Part shown: one piece after another, positions 1 through 8,954 of the stretch
Position numbering within the stretch: the stretch's first letter is position 1
Layout of the letters: the number at the start of each line of letters is the position of its first letter
Source of the DNA: Anabaena cylindrica PCC 7122
GTDB lineage: Bacteria > Cyanobacteriota > Cyanobacteriia > Cyanobacteriales > Nostocaceae
Length of the DNA: 64,000 nt
Direction of reading: 5' to 3'
Assembly: GCF_000317695.1 (NCBI RefSeq)
Contig: NC_019771.1
Coordinates: forward strand, 5,012,001 to 5,076,000
The notes under the pieces: generated by a model
Told to the model about the DNA's origin: nothing
The model's input: only the letters and a program-made list of their open reading frames with translations
The model's database searches: none
Program-made: the position numbers and the translations under genes

Positions 1-5
1 TATTT

Positions 6-623
6 TTAATGTTCCCGAATCCAGATAGCTAAACCTCCACCACGTCCACGGGCAGCAATAAAATCCGCTGTAACTAAAAAGAAGGCAAAAAATGGTAATT
101 TAGCTATAGATTGGTTGTAAAAATCGTCTAATTGGTCTTTACCAGAACGAATTGGTTGATTGTAAAGAAGATGATTAAATAAACTAATTTTCATCTGGGT
201 AAAGTCAAATGCTAATAAATTCTTTTTACCTAAATATTGTGATGGGCCTGTCAGCTTTAATAAAATTGAGCCTAATTGCACTTGATTATAAATTTCGCCT
301 CTACCTAAAACCTGTTCCTGAGTATTACTAAAAGCAAGATGAATTTTTACCAATTTAGGTACATAAAAACCCTTACCTAATATAATTCCCCCACGCTTTC
401 TAATCTTTTTAGTACCAGTAGCAAAGCATAACCGCCATTTACCAATCAGAGAATCAAAAGTGTAATTTAATCTTTCTTGTTTGGCAGCTTTTTCAGCTTG
501 TAGCAACGCATTCACTACTACCTCAGCCATAGGGGGTTTGTTTCCCTTTCGATATGCAGCAGCAGTCTGGAAGAGAATGCTGGTAAAATCAGATGTAATA
601 CTAGATGTCAAGTCAGCCGTCAT
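6..623 (-). CDS. conserved cyanobacterial protein, possibly PAP/fibrillin-like
   Basis: A 205-residue protein without an obvious signal peptide. An N-terminal helical part is followed by a stretch starting at the motif IGKWRLCFATG (about residue 60). The protein ends in an Arg/Gly-rich motif, AARGRGGGLAIWIRE. A GxWRLxF start and an RGGGLAxW end are reminiscent of the PAP/fibrillin lipid-associated beta-barrel family of plastids and cyanobacteria, which bind lipids at thylakoid membranes. That is a similarity judged by eye, so the assignment is tentative. The ATG at 623 follows an AT-rich leader, and there is no partner gene within the window on this side. I cannot name a reaction for it. Confidence 0.6.
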   Translation of the reverse strand: MTADLTSSITSDFTSILFQTAAAYRKGNKPPMAEVVVNALLQAEKAAKQERLNYTFDSLIGKWRLCFATGTKKIRKRGGIILGKGFYVPKLVKIHLAFSNTQEQVLGRGEIYNQVQLGSILLKLTGPSQYLGKKNLLAFDFTQMKISLFNHLLYNQPIRSGKDQLDDFYNQSIAKLPFFAFFLVTADFIAARGRGGGLAIWIREH

Positions 624-840
624 AAGAACATTGTGGATTTAGAGTTTTATCTGCTTTACTCACCATTTTGACAGATTCATGACTACATTTAATTGGAGAT
701 ATCTAATACAGCAGAATTAAGGAGTCAGGAATAAAACTGGCTTAGTATCTGGCTTTGAATTTAGATTCTGTACCTCATTAGTCCGCAATTCGCTATATCT
801 TTTGCAGGTTCGTCAGATATCATCATTTTGTTGATAATAA

Positions 841-1000
841 CTTATAGGTCGCACCCTACAAAGCAAGCCGGTTGCGTAAGTACTGAGATTCTAACGCAAT
901 ACTTACCACGCAAAGAACCCATTGTATAAAACCAATAAAACATCGAAAATGTTGGGTTTCGTGCCTCAACCCAACCTACGTATTTTCGTTTTTTAGCCTT
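841..1000. repeat. intergenic palindromic repeat cluster
   Basis: Non-coding. It contains a hairpin at 951-975 (GTTGGGTT pairing with AACCCAAC around a short loop) and, just before it, decayed copies of a TTGCGTAAGT-type end. Repeats of the form GTTGGGTT...AACCCAACCTACG are common between genes of filamentous cyanobacteria. An open frame across it is an accident of the repeat. Confidence 0.55.
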
Positions 1001-1024
1001 AACTATGAACCGTTTGCAGTATAT

Positions 1025-1147
1025 GAGGGTGTTTGAAAAGTTTCGGGTGGTGATTTTAGACACTCAAGTCAAAGTCCTCCTTTCTAAGGAGGATTTAGGA
1101 GGATATAAAGTTTTTAATACATTAGCAACCACTTTTCAAACATCCTC
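1025..1147. mobile_element. miniature element with the same ends as the 142-bp family, different core
   Basis: The ends are imperfect 17-bp inverted repeats of the form GAGGRTGTTTGAAAAGT. They are the same ends as the two 142-bp elements at 20764-20905 and 25872-26013, but the 123-bp element carries an unrelated core with its own small TCCTCC/GGAGGA hairpin. Flanking triplets are TAT and TAA, so no clean target duplication is visible here. It encodes no protein. Its size and ends indicate a non-autonomous element moved in trans. Confidence 0.65.
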
Positions 1148-1315
1148 TAACGTTCATTTTGTGATTTTCCTGTACAGCCATACCATTAAGTTAAATATCT
1201 TTCCATTAAAAAAAGGTTCAAAACACTAAAATATTTAGCACAATAGAATTAATAAATTTAATTTAATGTGGTTTGAAGAGTGTCGAACTCACCCATAGAT
1301 ATAGCAAGGTGAAAT

Positions 1316-1864
1316 ATGGATACTATCAGCTTCCTGAGACAATATACATCAGGAGAGCGGAATTTTAATCGTGTCAGTCTGCATCAGGCAAAGCTAACTA
1401 AAGCTAACTTAAGTGGTGTCAATTTATCTGAAGCTGACTTGAGTGGTGCTGACCTCAGTGAAGCTAATTTAAGTAAATGTAACTTAACCAGGGCAAATTT
1501 GACTAATGCTGATTTAAGTAGAGCTAATTTGCAAGGTGCAAATTTGAGCGAGGTTAACTTAATTGGTGCTGACTTAACAAAAGTCAACTTCAAAGAAACG
1601 AACTTAAGTGGTGCTGATTTACGTGGTGCAAATTTAAAGTTGGCTAACCTATTAGGTGCAAACCTCACTGAATCTGAAATTAGTGGTGCTGATTTTAGCG
1701 GTGCTAATCTTCAAAACGCCAATTTAATTGGTAGTAATATCAATGAAGCCGAATTTAATGGCGCAAATTTAGCTAACGTAATGATCACTGAACTAGAGAT
1801 AACCGGCGAAGTTCTGCACATAGGTTTATCTCATAAATGGATAACTTGGGCTGGAAGTTATTGA
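1316..1864 (+). CDS. pentapeptide-repeat protein
   Basis: 182 residues. From about residue 20 to 165 the protein is almost entirely tandem A(D/N)LXX pentapeptides (ANLSG, ADLSG, ANLTN and so on), which fold as a right-handed quadrilateral beta-helix. There is no signal peptide or membrane segment, so it is probably cytoplasmic. A short non-repeat N-terminus (first 18 residues) and a C-terminal cap ending in tryptophans bracket the helix. Pentapeptide proteins are numerous in cyanobacteria and most have no assigned role; some mimic DNA. The ATG is preceded by an AAGGTG-like Shine-Dalgarno stretch. The many minus-strand frames opposite it are shadows of the repeat. Confidence 0.88.
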   Translation: MDTISFLRQYTSGERNFNRVSLHQAKLTKANLSGVNLSEADLSGADLSEANLSKCNLTRANLTNADLSRANLQGANLSEVNLIGADLTKVNFKETNLSGADLRGANLKLANLLGANLTESEISGADFSGANLQNANLIGSNINEAEFNGANLANVMITELEITGEVLHIGLSHKWITWAGSY

Positions 1865-1886
1865 TATAATTGGGAACTGGCTCAGT

Positions 1887-1977
1887 TATAGCGGTTCTCG
1901 GTTGAGTGAGATACAAGAACCCCACCGCAAGCGATGAGGGGGCTATGATGTATTTCATTCAAGTGCATACCGCTATA
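1887..1977. repeat. TATAGCGGT-ended palindromic repeat
   Basis: A 91-bp non-coding element bounded by TATAGCGGT and its complement ACCGCTATA. Similarity between the arms continues inwards (GAGATACAAG against GAAATACATC). A related element lies at 12690-12792, and a partial copy (GTATCTCAACCGCTATA) lies near 30109. It could form one long hairpin just after the pentapeptide gene and might help end its transcript. Confidence 0.6.
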
Positions 1978-2017
1978 TCAGTTTTTTCACTGTTTACTGT
2001 ACCCTGTTCCCTACGAC

Positions 2018-2374
2018 TTAATAAACCAGAGGTGTAACACCACGCATCTGACGTAAAGAATTTATACAAGCGGGGCAATCACAGCCAAATAAATCGATCG
2101 CTTTATTGCTTTCTTCAACATTAAACTCTAGCAAGAGAACATCATCTGGAGTAGAAGCATCTTCTGGTTGAGCTTGATATTCGGGAACTTGAGCCAATAC
2201 GGAAACTCTCGCACAGACTAAACCAACTTTATGTTTATTGCGAATACAGGACAAATTATCTGTATTTTTAGCTTTTGGTTCCCCAGCTTGTGCTTGATTT
2301 AGCATCACTCCCATAGTCAACAAAGAACTAATCAACACAGGAGAAGAAAACAAAGTTAGTATAAATTTGTTCAT
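2018..2374 (-). CDS. small secreted cysteine-containing protein, unknown function
   Basis: 118 residues. A Sec-type signal peptide covers about residues 1-30 (Lys near the start, a hydrophobic core, then AQAG as a likely cleavage site). The mature part is acidic and ends in a CDCPACINSLRQMRG motif, with four more cysteines or single residues upstream (SCIRNK, LVCARV). The CxCxxC arrangement could bind a metal or form disulfides in the periplasm. I do not recognise a named family; it resembles lineage-restricted proteins of Nostocales. It has its own promoter region and no operon partner. Confidence 0.65.
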   Translation of the reverse strand: MNKFILTLFSSPVLISSLLTMGVMLNQAQAGEPKAKNTDNLSCIRNKHKVGLVCARVSVLAQVPEYQAQPEDASTPDDVLLLEFNVEESNKAIDLFGCDCPACINSLRQMRGVTPLVY

Positions 2375-2471
2375 TTTTGTTTTTGCTAAATGTTCTTGAA
2401 TGCTCAGAATACACGATTAGATATTTCAATTCAAGTCAACAGGAATCAGGAATAATAATATTCGCTATCAA

Positions 2472-3077
2472 TTAGCGTGGTAAAATATCTTCCAGACGCA
2501 TTTGCAGAAGAGGTAAAAGAGGAGATTGAATAAATTCGTGCAAACGATATTGTTGCTGGCGGTAATCTTCTCCAATTAGTTGACAAACTGTAAATGTGGG
2601 TTGCTTCGGTTTACCAATAAAAACAATGCCACCCAGTCCTCGATAATCGACAATCCAATATTCAGGAATTCCTAACAAGGCGTATTCTTCAACTTTACGG
2701 GCATAATCAGTTTCCCAGTTACTACTGACAACTTCAACTACTAATTTAATTGATTGACCTAAAGCGATGACTGGTTCATGTTCCCAAAAAGGTTCATGTT
2801 GAAGCAACGGTTCATCTAATACTACGATATCAGGACGGCGGGCTGTGGCTGTTTCTGCGAAAGGACGGATTAGACAGGTGCGAGGAATAAACCAAGGCAG
2901 TTGGGCTGTAGTAATGGCAATACCCAATTGAGTTGCCAGTTTACCACCAACGGTTTCATGGGGGCCAGTTGGTTCCATGTCAATCAATTCTCCGTCTGCA
3001 AGTTCATAGCGAGGGTTTTTACCATATTGGATGAGAAATTCTGCTAAGGTTAATGGTTTTGTTAATGCTTGAACCAT
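2472..3077 (-). CDS. Uma2-family (DUF820) putative endonuclease
   Basis: 201 residues, the usual length for the Uma2/DUF820 family, which is greatly expanded in cyanobacteria. Seen in the sequence: the N-terminal LTLAEFL...YELADGELIDMEPTG region, then the PD-(D/E)XK-like core with RRPDIVVLDEP (about residues 80-90) and KLVVEVVSS (about 110-118), then a conserved YARKVEEYALLGIPEYWIVDY segment. The family fold is that of restriction-type nucleases, but biological activity is unproven for most members. Monocistronic on the minus strand, with a short gap to the divergent yifB gene. Confidence 0.85.
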   Translation of the reverse strand: MVQALTKPLTLAEFLIQYGKNPRYELADGELIDMEPTGPHETVGGKLATQLGIAITTAQLPWFIPRTCLIRPFAETATARRPDIVVLDEPLLQHEPFWEHEPVIALGQSIKLVVEVVSSNWETDYARKVEEYALLGIPEYWIVDYRGLGGIVFIGKPKQPTFTVCQLIGEDYRQQQYRLHEFIQSPLLPLLQMRLEDILPR

Positions 3078-3226
3078 AAGTCACCTACATCTTTAGCTGC
3101 TATTATTTTAGCTTGACATTTTCCTTATTTTCTGAGTTACTAACAGTATTCTTGCGTGATTTTACCCATTGTTAATCTACCTACGAATCTGCTTTGATAT
3201 TCTCAAAGCTTATTCATATATAAAAA

Positions 3227-4756
3227 ATGCTGGCTAGAGTTTGGAGTGCATCAATTGTTGGTATAGATGCTGTTAAAGTTGGTGTAGAAGTTGATGTTTC
3301 TGGGGGTTTACCGGGAATTGTAGTTTTGGGTTTACCAGATTCTGCAATTCAGGAATCTAGGGAAAGGGTGAAAGCAACTCTCAAAAATGCGGGTTTTGCC
3401 TTTCCAATGCGGAAGATTGTAATTAACCTGACTCCCGCAGATTTACGTAAGGAAGGCCCTGCTTTTGATTTGCCGATTAGTGTCGGTATTTTAGCGGCTT
3501 CTGAGCAGGTTAACGCTGATTTGTTGGGAGATTTTTTATTTTTAGGGGAAGTCTCTTTAGATGGTAGTTTGCGCCCTGTGGCTGGTGTTCTCCCCATTGC
3601 GGCAACTGCGGAAAAGATGGGAATTACGGCTTTGGTCGTGCCGATTGATAATGCTCAAGAAGCGGCTGTGGTGGCAGGATTAGCTGTTTATGGTTGCCAA
3701 CATATTTCTGATGTGGTGGATTTGTTAAATAATCCAGGACTTTACAAACCTGTAAAATTGGCTGCCAGGGAAGAAGGGTTACAGGCGGTATACACTGGGG
3801 CAGATTTGCATGATGTGAAGGGTCAGGTTCATGCGCGTCGGGCTTTGGAAATCGCTGCGGCTGGAGGACACAATTTGATTTTTGTGGGACCGCCTGGCAG
3901 TGGCAAGACGATGTTAGCACGTCGCTTACCGGGTATTTTACCACCTTTGGAGTTTTCTGAGTCTTTAGAAGTGACTCGGATTCATTCTGTGGCCGGGTTG
4001 TTGAAAAATCGTGGTTCTTTGGTACGCAATCGCCCTTTTCGTAGTCCTCACCATTCGGCATCGGGTCCATCTCTAGTTGGTGGTGGCACTTTTCCCCGTC
4101 CTGGAGAGATATCTTTATCCCACCGAGGGATATTGTTTTTGGACGAATTAACAGAATTTAAAAGAGATGTATTAGAGTTTCTACGTCAGCCTTTAGAAGA
4201 TGGTTTTGTGACGATTTCCCGCGCTAAACAATCGGTAACATTTCCAGCACAATTTACTTTGGTGGCAAGTACCAATCCCTGTCCTTGTGGTTACTACGGC
4301 GATACGATTCAACAATGCACTTGTTCACCGAGACAACGGGAACAATATTGGGCAAAGTTATCTGGGCCTTTGATGGATAGAATAGATTTGCAGGTGGCTG
4401 TAAATCGCTTGAAACCGGAGGAAATTACCCAACAACCGACGGGGGAAGCATCGGAATCTGTAGCATTAAGAGTGCAGAAGGCACGAGAACAAGCAATAAT
4501 TCGGTTTCAATCGGCAGCAAATCTGCGTTGTAATGCCCAAATGCAAAGTAGTCATTTGCAAACATGGTGCAAGTTAGATGATGCTAGTCGCAATTTACTG
4601 GAAGCAGCTATTAGAAAATTGGGTTTATCGGCTAGGGCAAGCGATCGCATTCTCAAAGTAGCACGCACGATTGCAGATTTGGCAGGAGATGACGATCTCA
4701 AACCCCAACACGTAGCAGAAGCAATTCAATATCGGACAATTGATAGGATGCAGTAA
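3227..4756 (+). CDS. YifB/ComM-family Mg-chelatase-like AAA+ ATPase
   Basis: 509 residues, full length for the family. The N-terminal ChlI-like/Lon-S5-like domain (residues 1-170) contains the conserved GGLPGIVVLGLPDSA start. The AAA+ module follows, with Walker A GPPGSGKT at about 222-229, Walker B ILFLDELTEF near 303, and the Cys-rich NPCPCGYYG insert near 350 that is typical of YifB. A C-terminal helical lid ends in IQYRT. ComM is a hexameric branch-migration helicase acting in natural transformation. The gene sits two positions upstream of ruvA, another branch-migration gene, with only a pseudogene between. Start ATG at 3227 matches family N-termini. Confidence 0.92.
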   Translation: MLARVWSASIVGIDAVKVGVEVDVSGGLPGIVVLGLPDSAIQESRERVKATLKNAGFAFPMRKIVINLTPADLRKEGPAFDLPISVGILAASEQVNADLLGDFLFLGEVSLDGSLRPVAGVLPIAATAEKMGITALVVPIDNAQEAAVVAGLAVYGCQHISDVVDLLNNPGLYKPVKLAAREEGLQAVYTGADLHDVKGQVHARRALEIAAAGGHNLIFVGPPGSGKTMLARRLPGILPPLEFSESLEVTRIHSVAGLLKNRGSLVRNRPFRSPHHSASGPSLVGGGTFPRPGEISLSHRGILFLDELTEFKRDVLEFLRQPLEDGFVTISRAKQSVTFPAQFTLVASTNPCPCGYYGDTIQQCTCSPRQREQYWAKLSGPLMDRIDLQVAVNRLKPEEITQQPTGEASESVALRVQKAREQAIIRFQSAANLRCNAQMQSSHLQTWCKLDDASRNLLEAAIRKLGLSARASDRILKVARTIADLAGDDDLKPQHVAEAIQYRTIDRMQ

Positions 4757-4799
4757 TTTTGATCCCAGCAGATGCTCTTGTTTTTTAACAGCCTTCTGC

Positions 4800-5132
4800 C
4801 TCCTTCAACTTCAGACAGATTTGCAGAAAACTAAATTAAATATAAAGTTAATTGATAGTGGCAGTATAGACCTTGACATTTTACCCCTGACCAGCGATAA
4901 AGGTCAAGCAATGCAATTTTTACGACAAAGGTGGAAATTTGCAGCCAAGCAAACTGTTGTTTGTAGCGATTTAGGTAATGATATTGCTTTATTCGCTGTA
5001 AGTAACGAACGGGGAATCATGTCGGGAATGCTCACAAAGGGTTACTCCTATGACACAATCAACATCGTTACTTCGCACAAAACTTTTGTGCTGGGGGGAT
5101 TATGGAAGGTTTTAAATATTTTGGGTTCCTAG
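4800..5132 (+). pseudogene. decayed C-terminal fragment of sucrose-phosphate phosphatase
   Basis: Reading in the frame through 4809, the translation runs from LQLQTDL through IDLDILP, DKGQAMQFLRQRW and TVVCSDLGNDIALF to NERGIM. These are the later motifs of HAD-type sucrose-6-phosphate phosphatase: the Lys/DKGQA segment and the GDSGND metal site. The metal-site motif is altered (SDLGND), the N-terminal DxDxT half is absent, and the sequence after NERGIM is scrambled before a short KTFVLGGLWKVLN match to the C-terminus. The piece overlaps the end of yifB and abuts ruvA by two bases. It is best read as a broken gene that might be transcribed with its neighbours but is not a functional phosphatase. 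Confidence 0.75.
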
Positions 5133-5133
5133 A

Positions 5134-5772
5134 ATGATTAGTTATCTTAAAGGTATCGTTGCTGGTGTCCAAACAATTAGCGCTAATCGCGTCATTTTGA
5201 CATTAGAGGTAAATGGGTTGGGTTACGATTTGCAAATTCCACAGCGTCTAGCTAACCAATTAACAAGTACTGGAGATGTGGTACAAATATTTACCCATTA
5301 CCAGATTCGGGAAGAAGTACCTTTACTCTATGGTTTTTCTTCGCCATCGGAACGGGATTTATTTCGGCACTTGCTATCTGTGAGTGGTATTGGTGCAGCT
5401 TTAGCGATCGCACTTTTGGACACTTTGGAATTACCAGAGTTAGTCCAAGCGATTATTGCGGCTAACACTCAAATACTAATTCAAACTCCTGGAGTGGGTA
5501 AGAAAACCGCTGAAAGGTTATGTTTAGAACTCAAAAGCAAGTTGATTGAATGGCGCAAATCAGCAGGCTTCTTCGTGGCTACAGGTGGCCCTGCACCGGG
5601 AATCCTTGAAGAAGTGCAAATGACTCTCTTCGCTTTGGGATATACTGCCCATGAAGTCAGTCACGCTCTGCACGTAGTCAGCGAAAATATTGGTTTACCC
5701 AAAGATGCCTATGTGGAAGATTGGATCAAACAAGCAATCGCCCATCTTAGCAGTACCGAAGCTGGCGTGTAG
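5134..5772 (+). CDS. ruvA: Holliday junction branch-migration protein RuvA
   Basis: 212 residues. RuvA tetramers clamp a four-way DNA junction and load the RuvB motor. The three expected domains are visible. The N-terminal OB-fold begins MISYLKGIV and includes LVLEVNGLGYDLQIP-like sequence and the YQIREE acidic-pin region. Two helix-hairpin-helix motifs include LLSVSGIGAALA and TPGVGKKTAERL (about residues 85-135). A linker and a C-terminal RuvB-contacting domain complete it (ALGYTAHEVSHAL, about 165-205). The start is directly after the sucrose-phosphatase remnant. No ruvB is nearby, as is usual in cyanobacteria. Confidence 0.95.
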   Translation: MISYLKGIVAGVQTISANRVILTLEVNGLGYDLQIPQRLANQLTSTGDVVQIFTHYQIREEVPLLYGFSSPSERDLFRHLLSVSGIGAALAIALLDTLELPELVQAIIAANTQILIQTPGVGKKTAERLCLELKSKLIEWRKSAGFFVATGGPAPGILEEVQMTLFALGYTAHEVSHALHVVSENIGLPKDAYVEDWIKQAIAHLSSTEAGV

Positions 5773-5807
5773 GAGTCAGAAGAGTACCGAGTATCGAGTT
5801 CTGAGTA

Positions 5808-6989
5808 ATGAATGACAATCCTTATGCTTGGATAGAAGAATCTCTAGCAACAATTCATCGAGCTGACTGGTATCGTTCGGTACAAACAATTAACAGTCTT
5901 CCCGGTGCAGAAGTGCTATTATCTGGGCAAGAGGTGATAAATTTCGCCAGTAACGACTATTTGGGACTAGCAGCAGATGAACGCTTACAAAAAGCTGCAA
6001 TTACTGCTATTCAACAATTTGGGACTGGTAGCACAGGTTCTCGATTACTCAGCGGACATCGAGAATTACACAGAGATTTAGAGCAAGAAATAGCATCTAC
6101 CAAACAAACACAAGATGCAGTAGTATTTAGTTCTGGATATTTGGCTAATATAGGTGCAATTACTGCATTAGTCGGTAAACGAGACTTAATTTTATCAGAT
6201 CAATATAATCATTCCAGTTTAAAAAATGGAGCAATTCTCAGCGGTGCAACTATTCTTGAATACCCGCATAATAGTAATGAAGTACTAATCGAGAAATTAC
6301 ACCAACAACGTCAAAACCATCGCCGCTGCTTACTGATTACAGATAGCGTCTTCAGCATGGACGGTGATTTATGTCCTTTACCAGAATTACTGGATATAGC
6401 CGAAGAATTTAATTGTATGCTGTTATTAGATGAAGCCCACGCTACCGGAGTCATGGGTAAAACCGGGGCTGGTTGTGTGGAACATTTCGGTTGTACAGGT
6501 AGAGAATTAATTCAAATTGGGACTTTGAGTAAAGCCTTGGGTAGTTTAGGCGGATATGTAGCTGGAAGTAACACCCTCATAGACTTTTTACGAAATCGCG
6601 CCCCCAGTTGGATTTATACCACAGCCCTTTCACCAGCAGATACAGCCGCAGCATTAGCAGCAATTAAGATAGTGCAGCAAGAACCCCAACGCCGTGAGCA
6701 ATTATGGCGAAATATAAATTATTTGAAACAACTAATTTCTGATAATTTACCTAATTTAAATTTAAATATTCTACCTTCCGAATCACCAATATTATGTTTT
6801 CAATTATCTGATGCAGCCACAGCATTAAAAGCAGGAAAGCATCTGAAAGAAGCTGGTATTTTTGCTCCAGCAATTCGTCCCCCTACAGTCCCCACCAGCC
6901 GAATTAGAATAACCATGATGGCTACGCATAAAAAACAGCATATTGAAAAGCTGGTGGAAGTTTTACAGGGGTTAATTAAGGCTTGCTGA
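5808..6989 (+). CDS. bioF: 8-amino-7-oxononanoate synthase (BioF)
   Basis: 393 residues. This PLP enzyme of the alpha-oxoamine synthase family condenses pimeloyl-thioester with alanine in biotin synthesis. Seen: NFASNDYLGLA near residue 47, GTGSTGSRLLSG near 75, VVFSSGYLANIGA near 108, LLLDEAHATGVMG near 208 (Asp/His contacts to PLP), and the Schiff-base lysine in TLSKALGSLGG at Lys242. The C-terminal domain keeps the RIRITMMATH motif. Related enzymes (KBL, ALAS) share these motifs, but length and the N-terminus favour BioF. It is 35 bp after ruvA, in a gap with degenerate GAGT repeats, and could share a transcript with it. Confidence 0.9.
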   Translation: MNDNPYAWIEESLATIHRADWYRSVQTINSLPGAEVLLSGQEVINFASNDYLGLAADERLQKAAITAIQQFGTGSTGSRLLSGHRELHRDLEQEIASTKQTQDAVVFSSGYLANIGAITALVGKRDLILSDQYNHSSLKNGAILSGATILEYPHNSNEVLIEKLHQQRQNHRRCLLITDSVFSMDGDLCPLPELLDIAEEFNCMLLLDEAHATGVMGKTGAGCVEHFGCTGRELIQIGTLSKALGSLGGYVAGSNTLIDFLRNRAPSWIYTTALSPADTAAALAAIKIVQQEPQRREQLWRNINYLKQLISDNLPNLNLNILPSESPILCFQLSDAATALKAGKHLKEAGIFAPAIRPPTVPTSRIRITMMATHKKQHIEKLVEVLQGLIKAC

Positions 6990-7011
6990 AAAAGTCTTTC
7001 CGTTAGGGCTA

Positions 7012-7029
7012 GGAGTCAGGAGTCAGGAG
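7012..7029. repeat. short tandem repeat, GGAGTCA heptamers
   Basis: Two full GGAGTCA units and a partial third lie 20 bases after bioF. Heptameric short tandem repeats (STRRs) are a hallmark of heterocystous cyanobacterial genomes. The rest of 7030-7400 is AT-rich and shows no gene. Confidence 0.6.
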
Positions 7030-7406
7030 GAAGAATTAGAAGAAGAGTCTTGAATCAGATCCAGTGATAGGTTTTTGGTAGTTTCAACGCTTATTCCTTG
7101 CACCTGATTTACCTTTTTAACCTTCCGACTCTTGATATATCTATGTTTTAGCTGTTTTAGCTTTATTAAGCAAACCCTAAATAAGCCCCAGCATATTTTA
7201 CATGAATGATATCACAAAATGTCAATAGGTAATAATCAATGGCTGTAAAAACGTATTTACGTTAAATTATTGATAATAATGTCAATATTATTGAGAATAT
7301 AGGCTACTTATTGCTAAAAAGGCTATAGTTGACAATTTTCTGAAAAAATATATTTAAATAAATTATGCTTTTCTAAAAATTCAATTTGCATCTTCTAAAA
7401 TCCTTA

Positions 7407-7432
7407 TAGAGACGTTCCATGGAACGTCTCTA
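7407..7432. terminator. perfect 26-bp palindrome between convergent bioF and amt
   Basis: TAGAGACGTTCCA is followed at once by its exact reverse complement. It lies 50 bases past the amt stop and over 400 past bioF, between convergent genes, so it could end transcripts from either side. There is no strong T-run. The same palindrome is a frequent intergenic repeat in Nostocales, so a repeat identity is as likely as a terminator role. Confidence 0.45.
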
Positions 7433-7481
7433 CATTTGTTAGGTAATTGGTTGATTAGGCTTACCTAACCAAAGCGGTAAA

Positions 7482-8954
7482 TTATTCACCTTCCAAAGCA
7501 CCAACTCCAGGCTTATGAGAGCGATGTTTTTCTTCTTCTTCAACAAACTGCTCAACTGCATAGACATCAGGCCAGACAGTTGCGCCGTGTTCATAAGCAT
7601 CAATACCGATTTTATCGGCTTCAGAATCAACACGCAGGTGGCCAATTGCTTTGAGTCCACCGAACATCAAAAAGGCAAAAGCAACGGTGAAAATAGTTAT
7701 CGCAACTACACCCAAAATTTGCACACCCAGCAAATCAAAGCCACCGCCTAATAATAACCCAGCTTTTTTGTTCAGAGTTAATTCTGGTTGACCCAAGAAA
7801 CCCACAGCCAGAGTACCCATCATGCCATTGATACCGTGAACAGCAAATGCACCTACAGGGTCATCAATATGCATTGATTCAATGAAATCAATTCCTAAAA
7901 CTACTAAAATTCCACCGGTTAACCCAATTAAAACCGCAGCCCAAGGTGCAACAAAGGCACAACCCGCTGTAATCCCTACAAGTCCAGCTAAAGAACCATT
8001 AAGACAATAAACTAAATCCCATTTACGGGAACGGTAGTATTGGTAAAAAATTGCCGAAAGAGCGCCAGCACCAGCACCAAGGGTGGTATTGAGTGTTACT
8101 AAACCAATCAAGCCAGGATTAGCAGTACCGAGGGTTGAACCTGGGTTGAAGCCGTACCAACCAAACCATAGAATCATGGTTCCTAAGGCTGCTAAACCTA
8201 AGTTGTGTGCAGGGGGAATTTGTCCCCAAGGAGTACGTCCAGGACGGGGGCCTAGCAAATACGCGCCAACTATAGCTGTCCAACCACCAACGGTGTGAAC
8301 TACAGAACTACCAGCAAAGTCATGGAAACTCATTTTGGCTAACCAGCCATCCGCGTTCCAAACCCAGTGAACAATAATTGGGTAACTGAATGCTGCCATA
8401 ACAGCACTGTAGATCAAGTCACCAATAAAATCTGTTCTTCCCGCCATTGAACCAGTTGTGATTGTACTGGCAGTAGCAGCAAAAGCAAACTGGAAGAAGA
8501 ACAAGGTGTAAGCATTGAGTTGGGAAGCTATACCTGGCACTCCACCATTTGGAAAGGCTCCATCAGTTGGTAACTGACTGAGGAAAAAGGTATCTGTGCC
8601 AATGAAACCACCTGCACTTGTACCGAAGGCAATACCAAAACCAACTCCCCACCAAATTAAGATTGTGACAGCAGCATCAATGAAGTTTTCTAATAAGGCG
8701 TTAACTACGCCTCTTTGACGGAGCAAACCTGCTTCTAGCATCGAAAAACCAGTTTGCATGAAAAATACTAGAAACCCTGTGAGTAATACCCAGGTAGTAT
8801 CAATAGAAATTTGTAATTTGGTTGTTGTTTCCGCTAAAGATTGAATTGTTGGCGGATCAGCTGCTTGAACAACTGTGGGAGCAAAAATTGCAAACACCAT
8901 TGAACCTATAGCTAGTGCTATTAGGCGGTACAAGGGTCGAGTACGTTTATTCAT
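7482..8954 (-). CDS. amt: ammonium transporter, Amt family
   Basis: 490 residues. Signal peptide at about residues 1-32 (ending VVQAADPP), then an extracellular helix and eleven transmembrane segments, typical of bacterial Amt trimers. Family signatures are visible: the FFFQFAFAATASTITTGSMAGR segment with the conserved Phe-gate region, DFAGSSVVHTVGGWTA carrying the first pore histidine, and GINGMMGTLAVG carrying the second pore histidine after VGAFAVH. The soluble tail (about the last 55 residues) is acidic and could meet a PII protein. It is monocistronic with a long upstream region that holds a GTA-N8-TAC NtcA-type site at 9374-9387. It takes up ammonium from the medium or recycles ammonia leaking from cells. 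Confidence 0.93.
   Translation of the reverse strand: MNKRTRPLYRLIALAIGSMVFAIFAPTVVQAADPPTIQSLAETTTKLQISIDTTWVLLTGFLVFFMQTGFSMLEAGLLRQRGVVNALLENFIDAAVTILIWWGVGFGIAFGTSAGGFIGTDTFFLSQLPTDGAFPNGGVPGIASQLNAYTLFFFQFAFAATASTITTGSMAGRTDFIGDLIYSAVMAAFSYPIIVHWVWNADGWLAKMSFHDFAGSSVVHTVGGWTAIVGAYLLGPRPGRTPWGQIPPAHNLGLAALGTMILWFGWYGFNPGSTLGTANPGLIGLVTLNTTLGAGAGALSAIFYQYYRSRKWDLVYCLNGSLAGLVGITAGCAFVAPWAAVLIGLTGGILVVLGIDFIESMHIDDPVGAFAVHGINGMMGTLAVGFLGQPELTLNKKAGLLLGGGFDLLGVQILGVVAITIFTVAFAFLMFGGLKAIGHLRVDSEADKIGIDAYEHGATVWPDVYAVEQFVEEEEKHRSHKPGVGALEGE

Noticed and set aside
842..1063. Open frame on the minus strand, 73 codons
   Set aside because: It is made of a palindromic intergenic repeat and the edge of a miniature element; the repeat explains the open frame.
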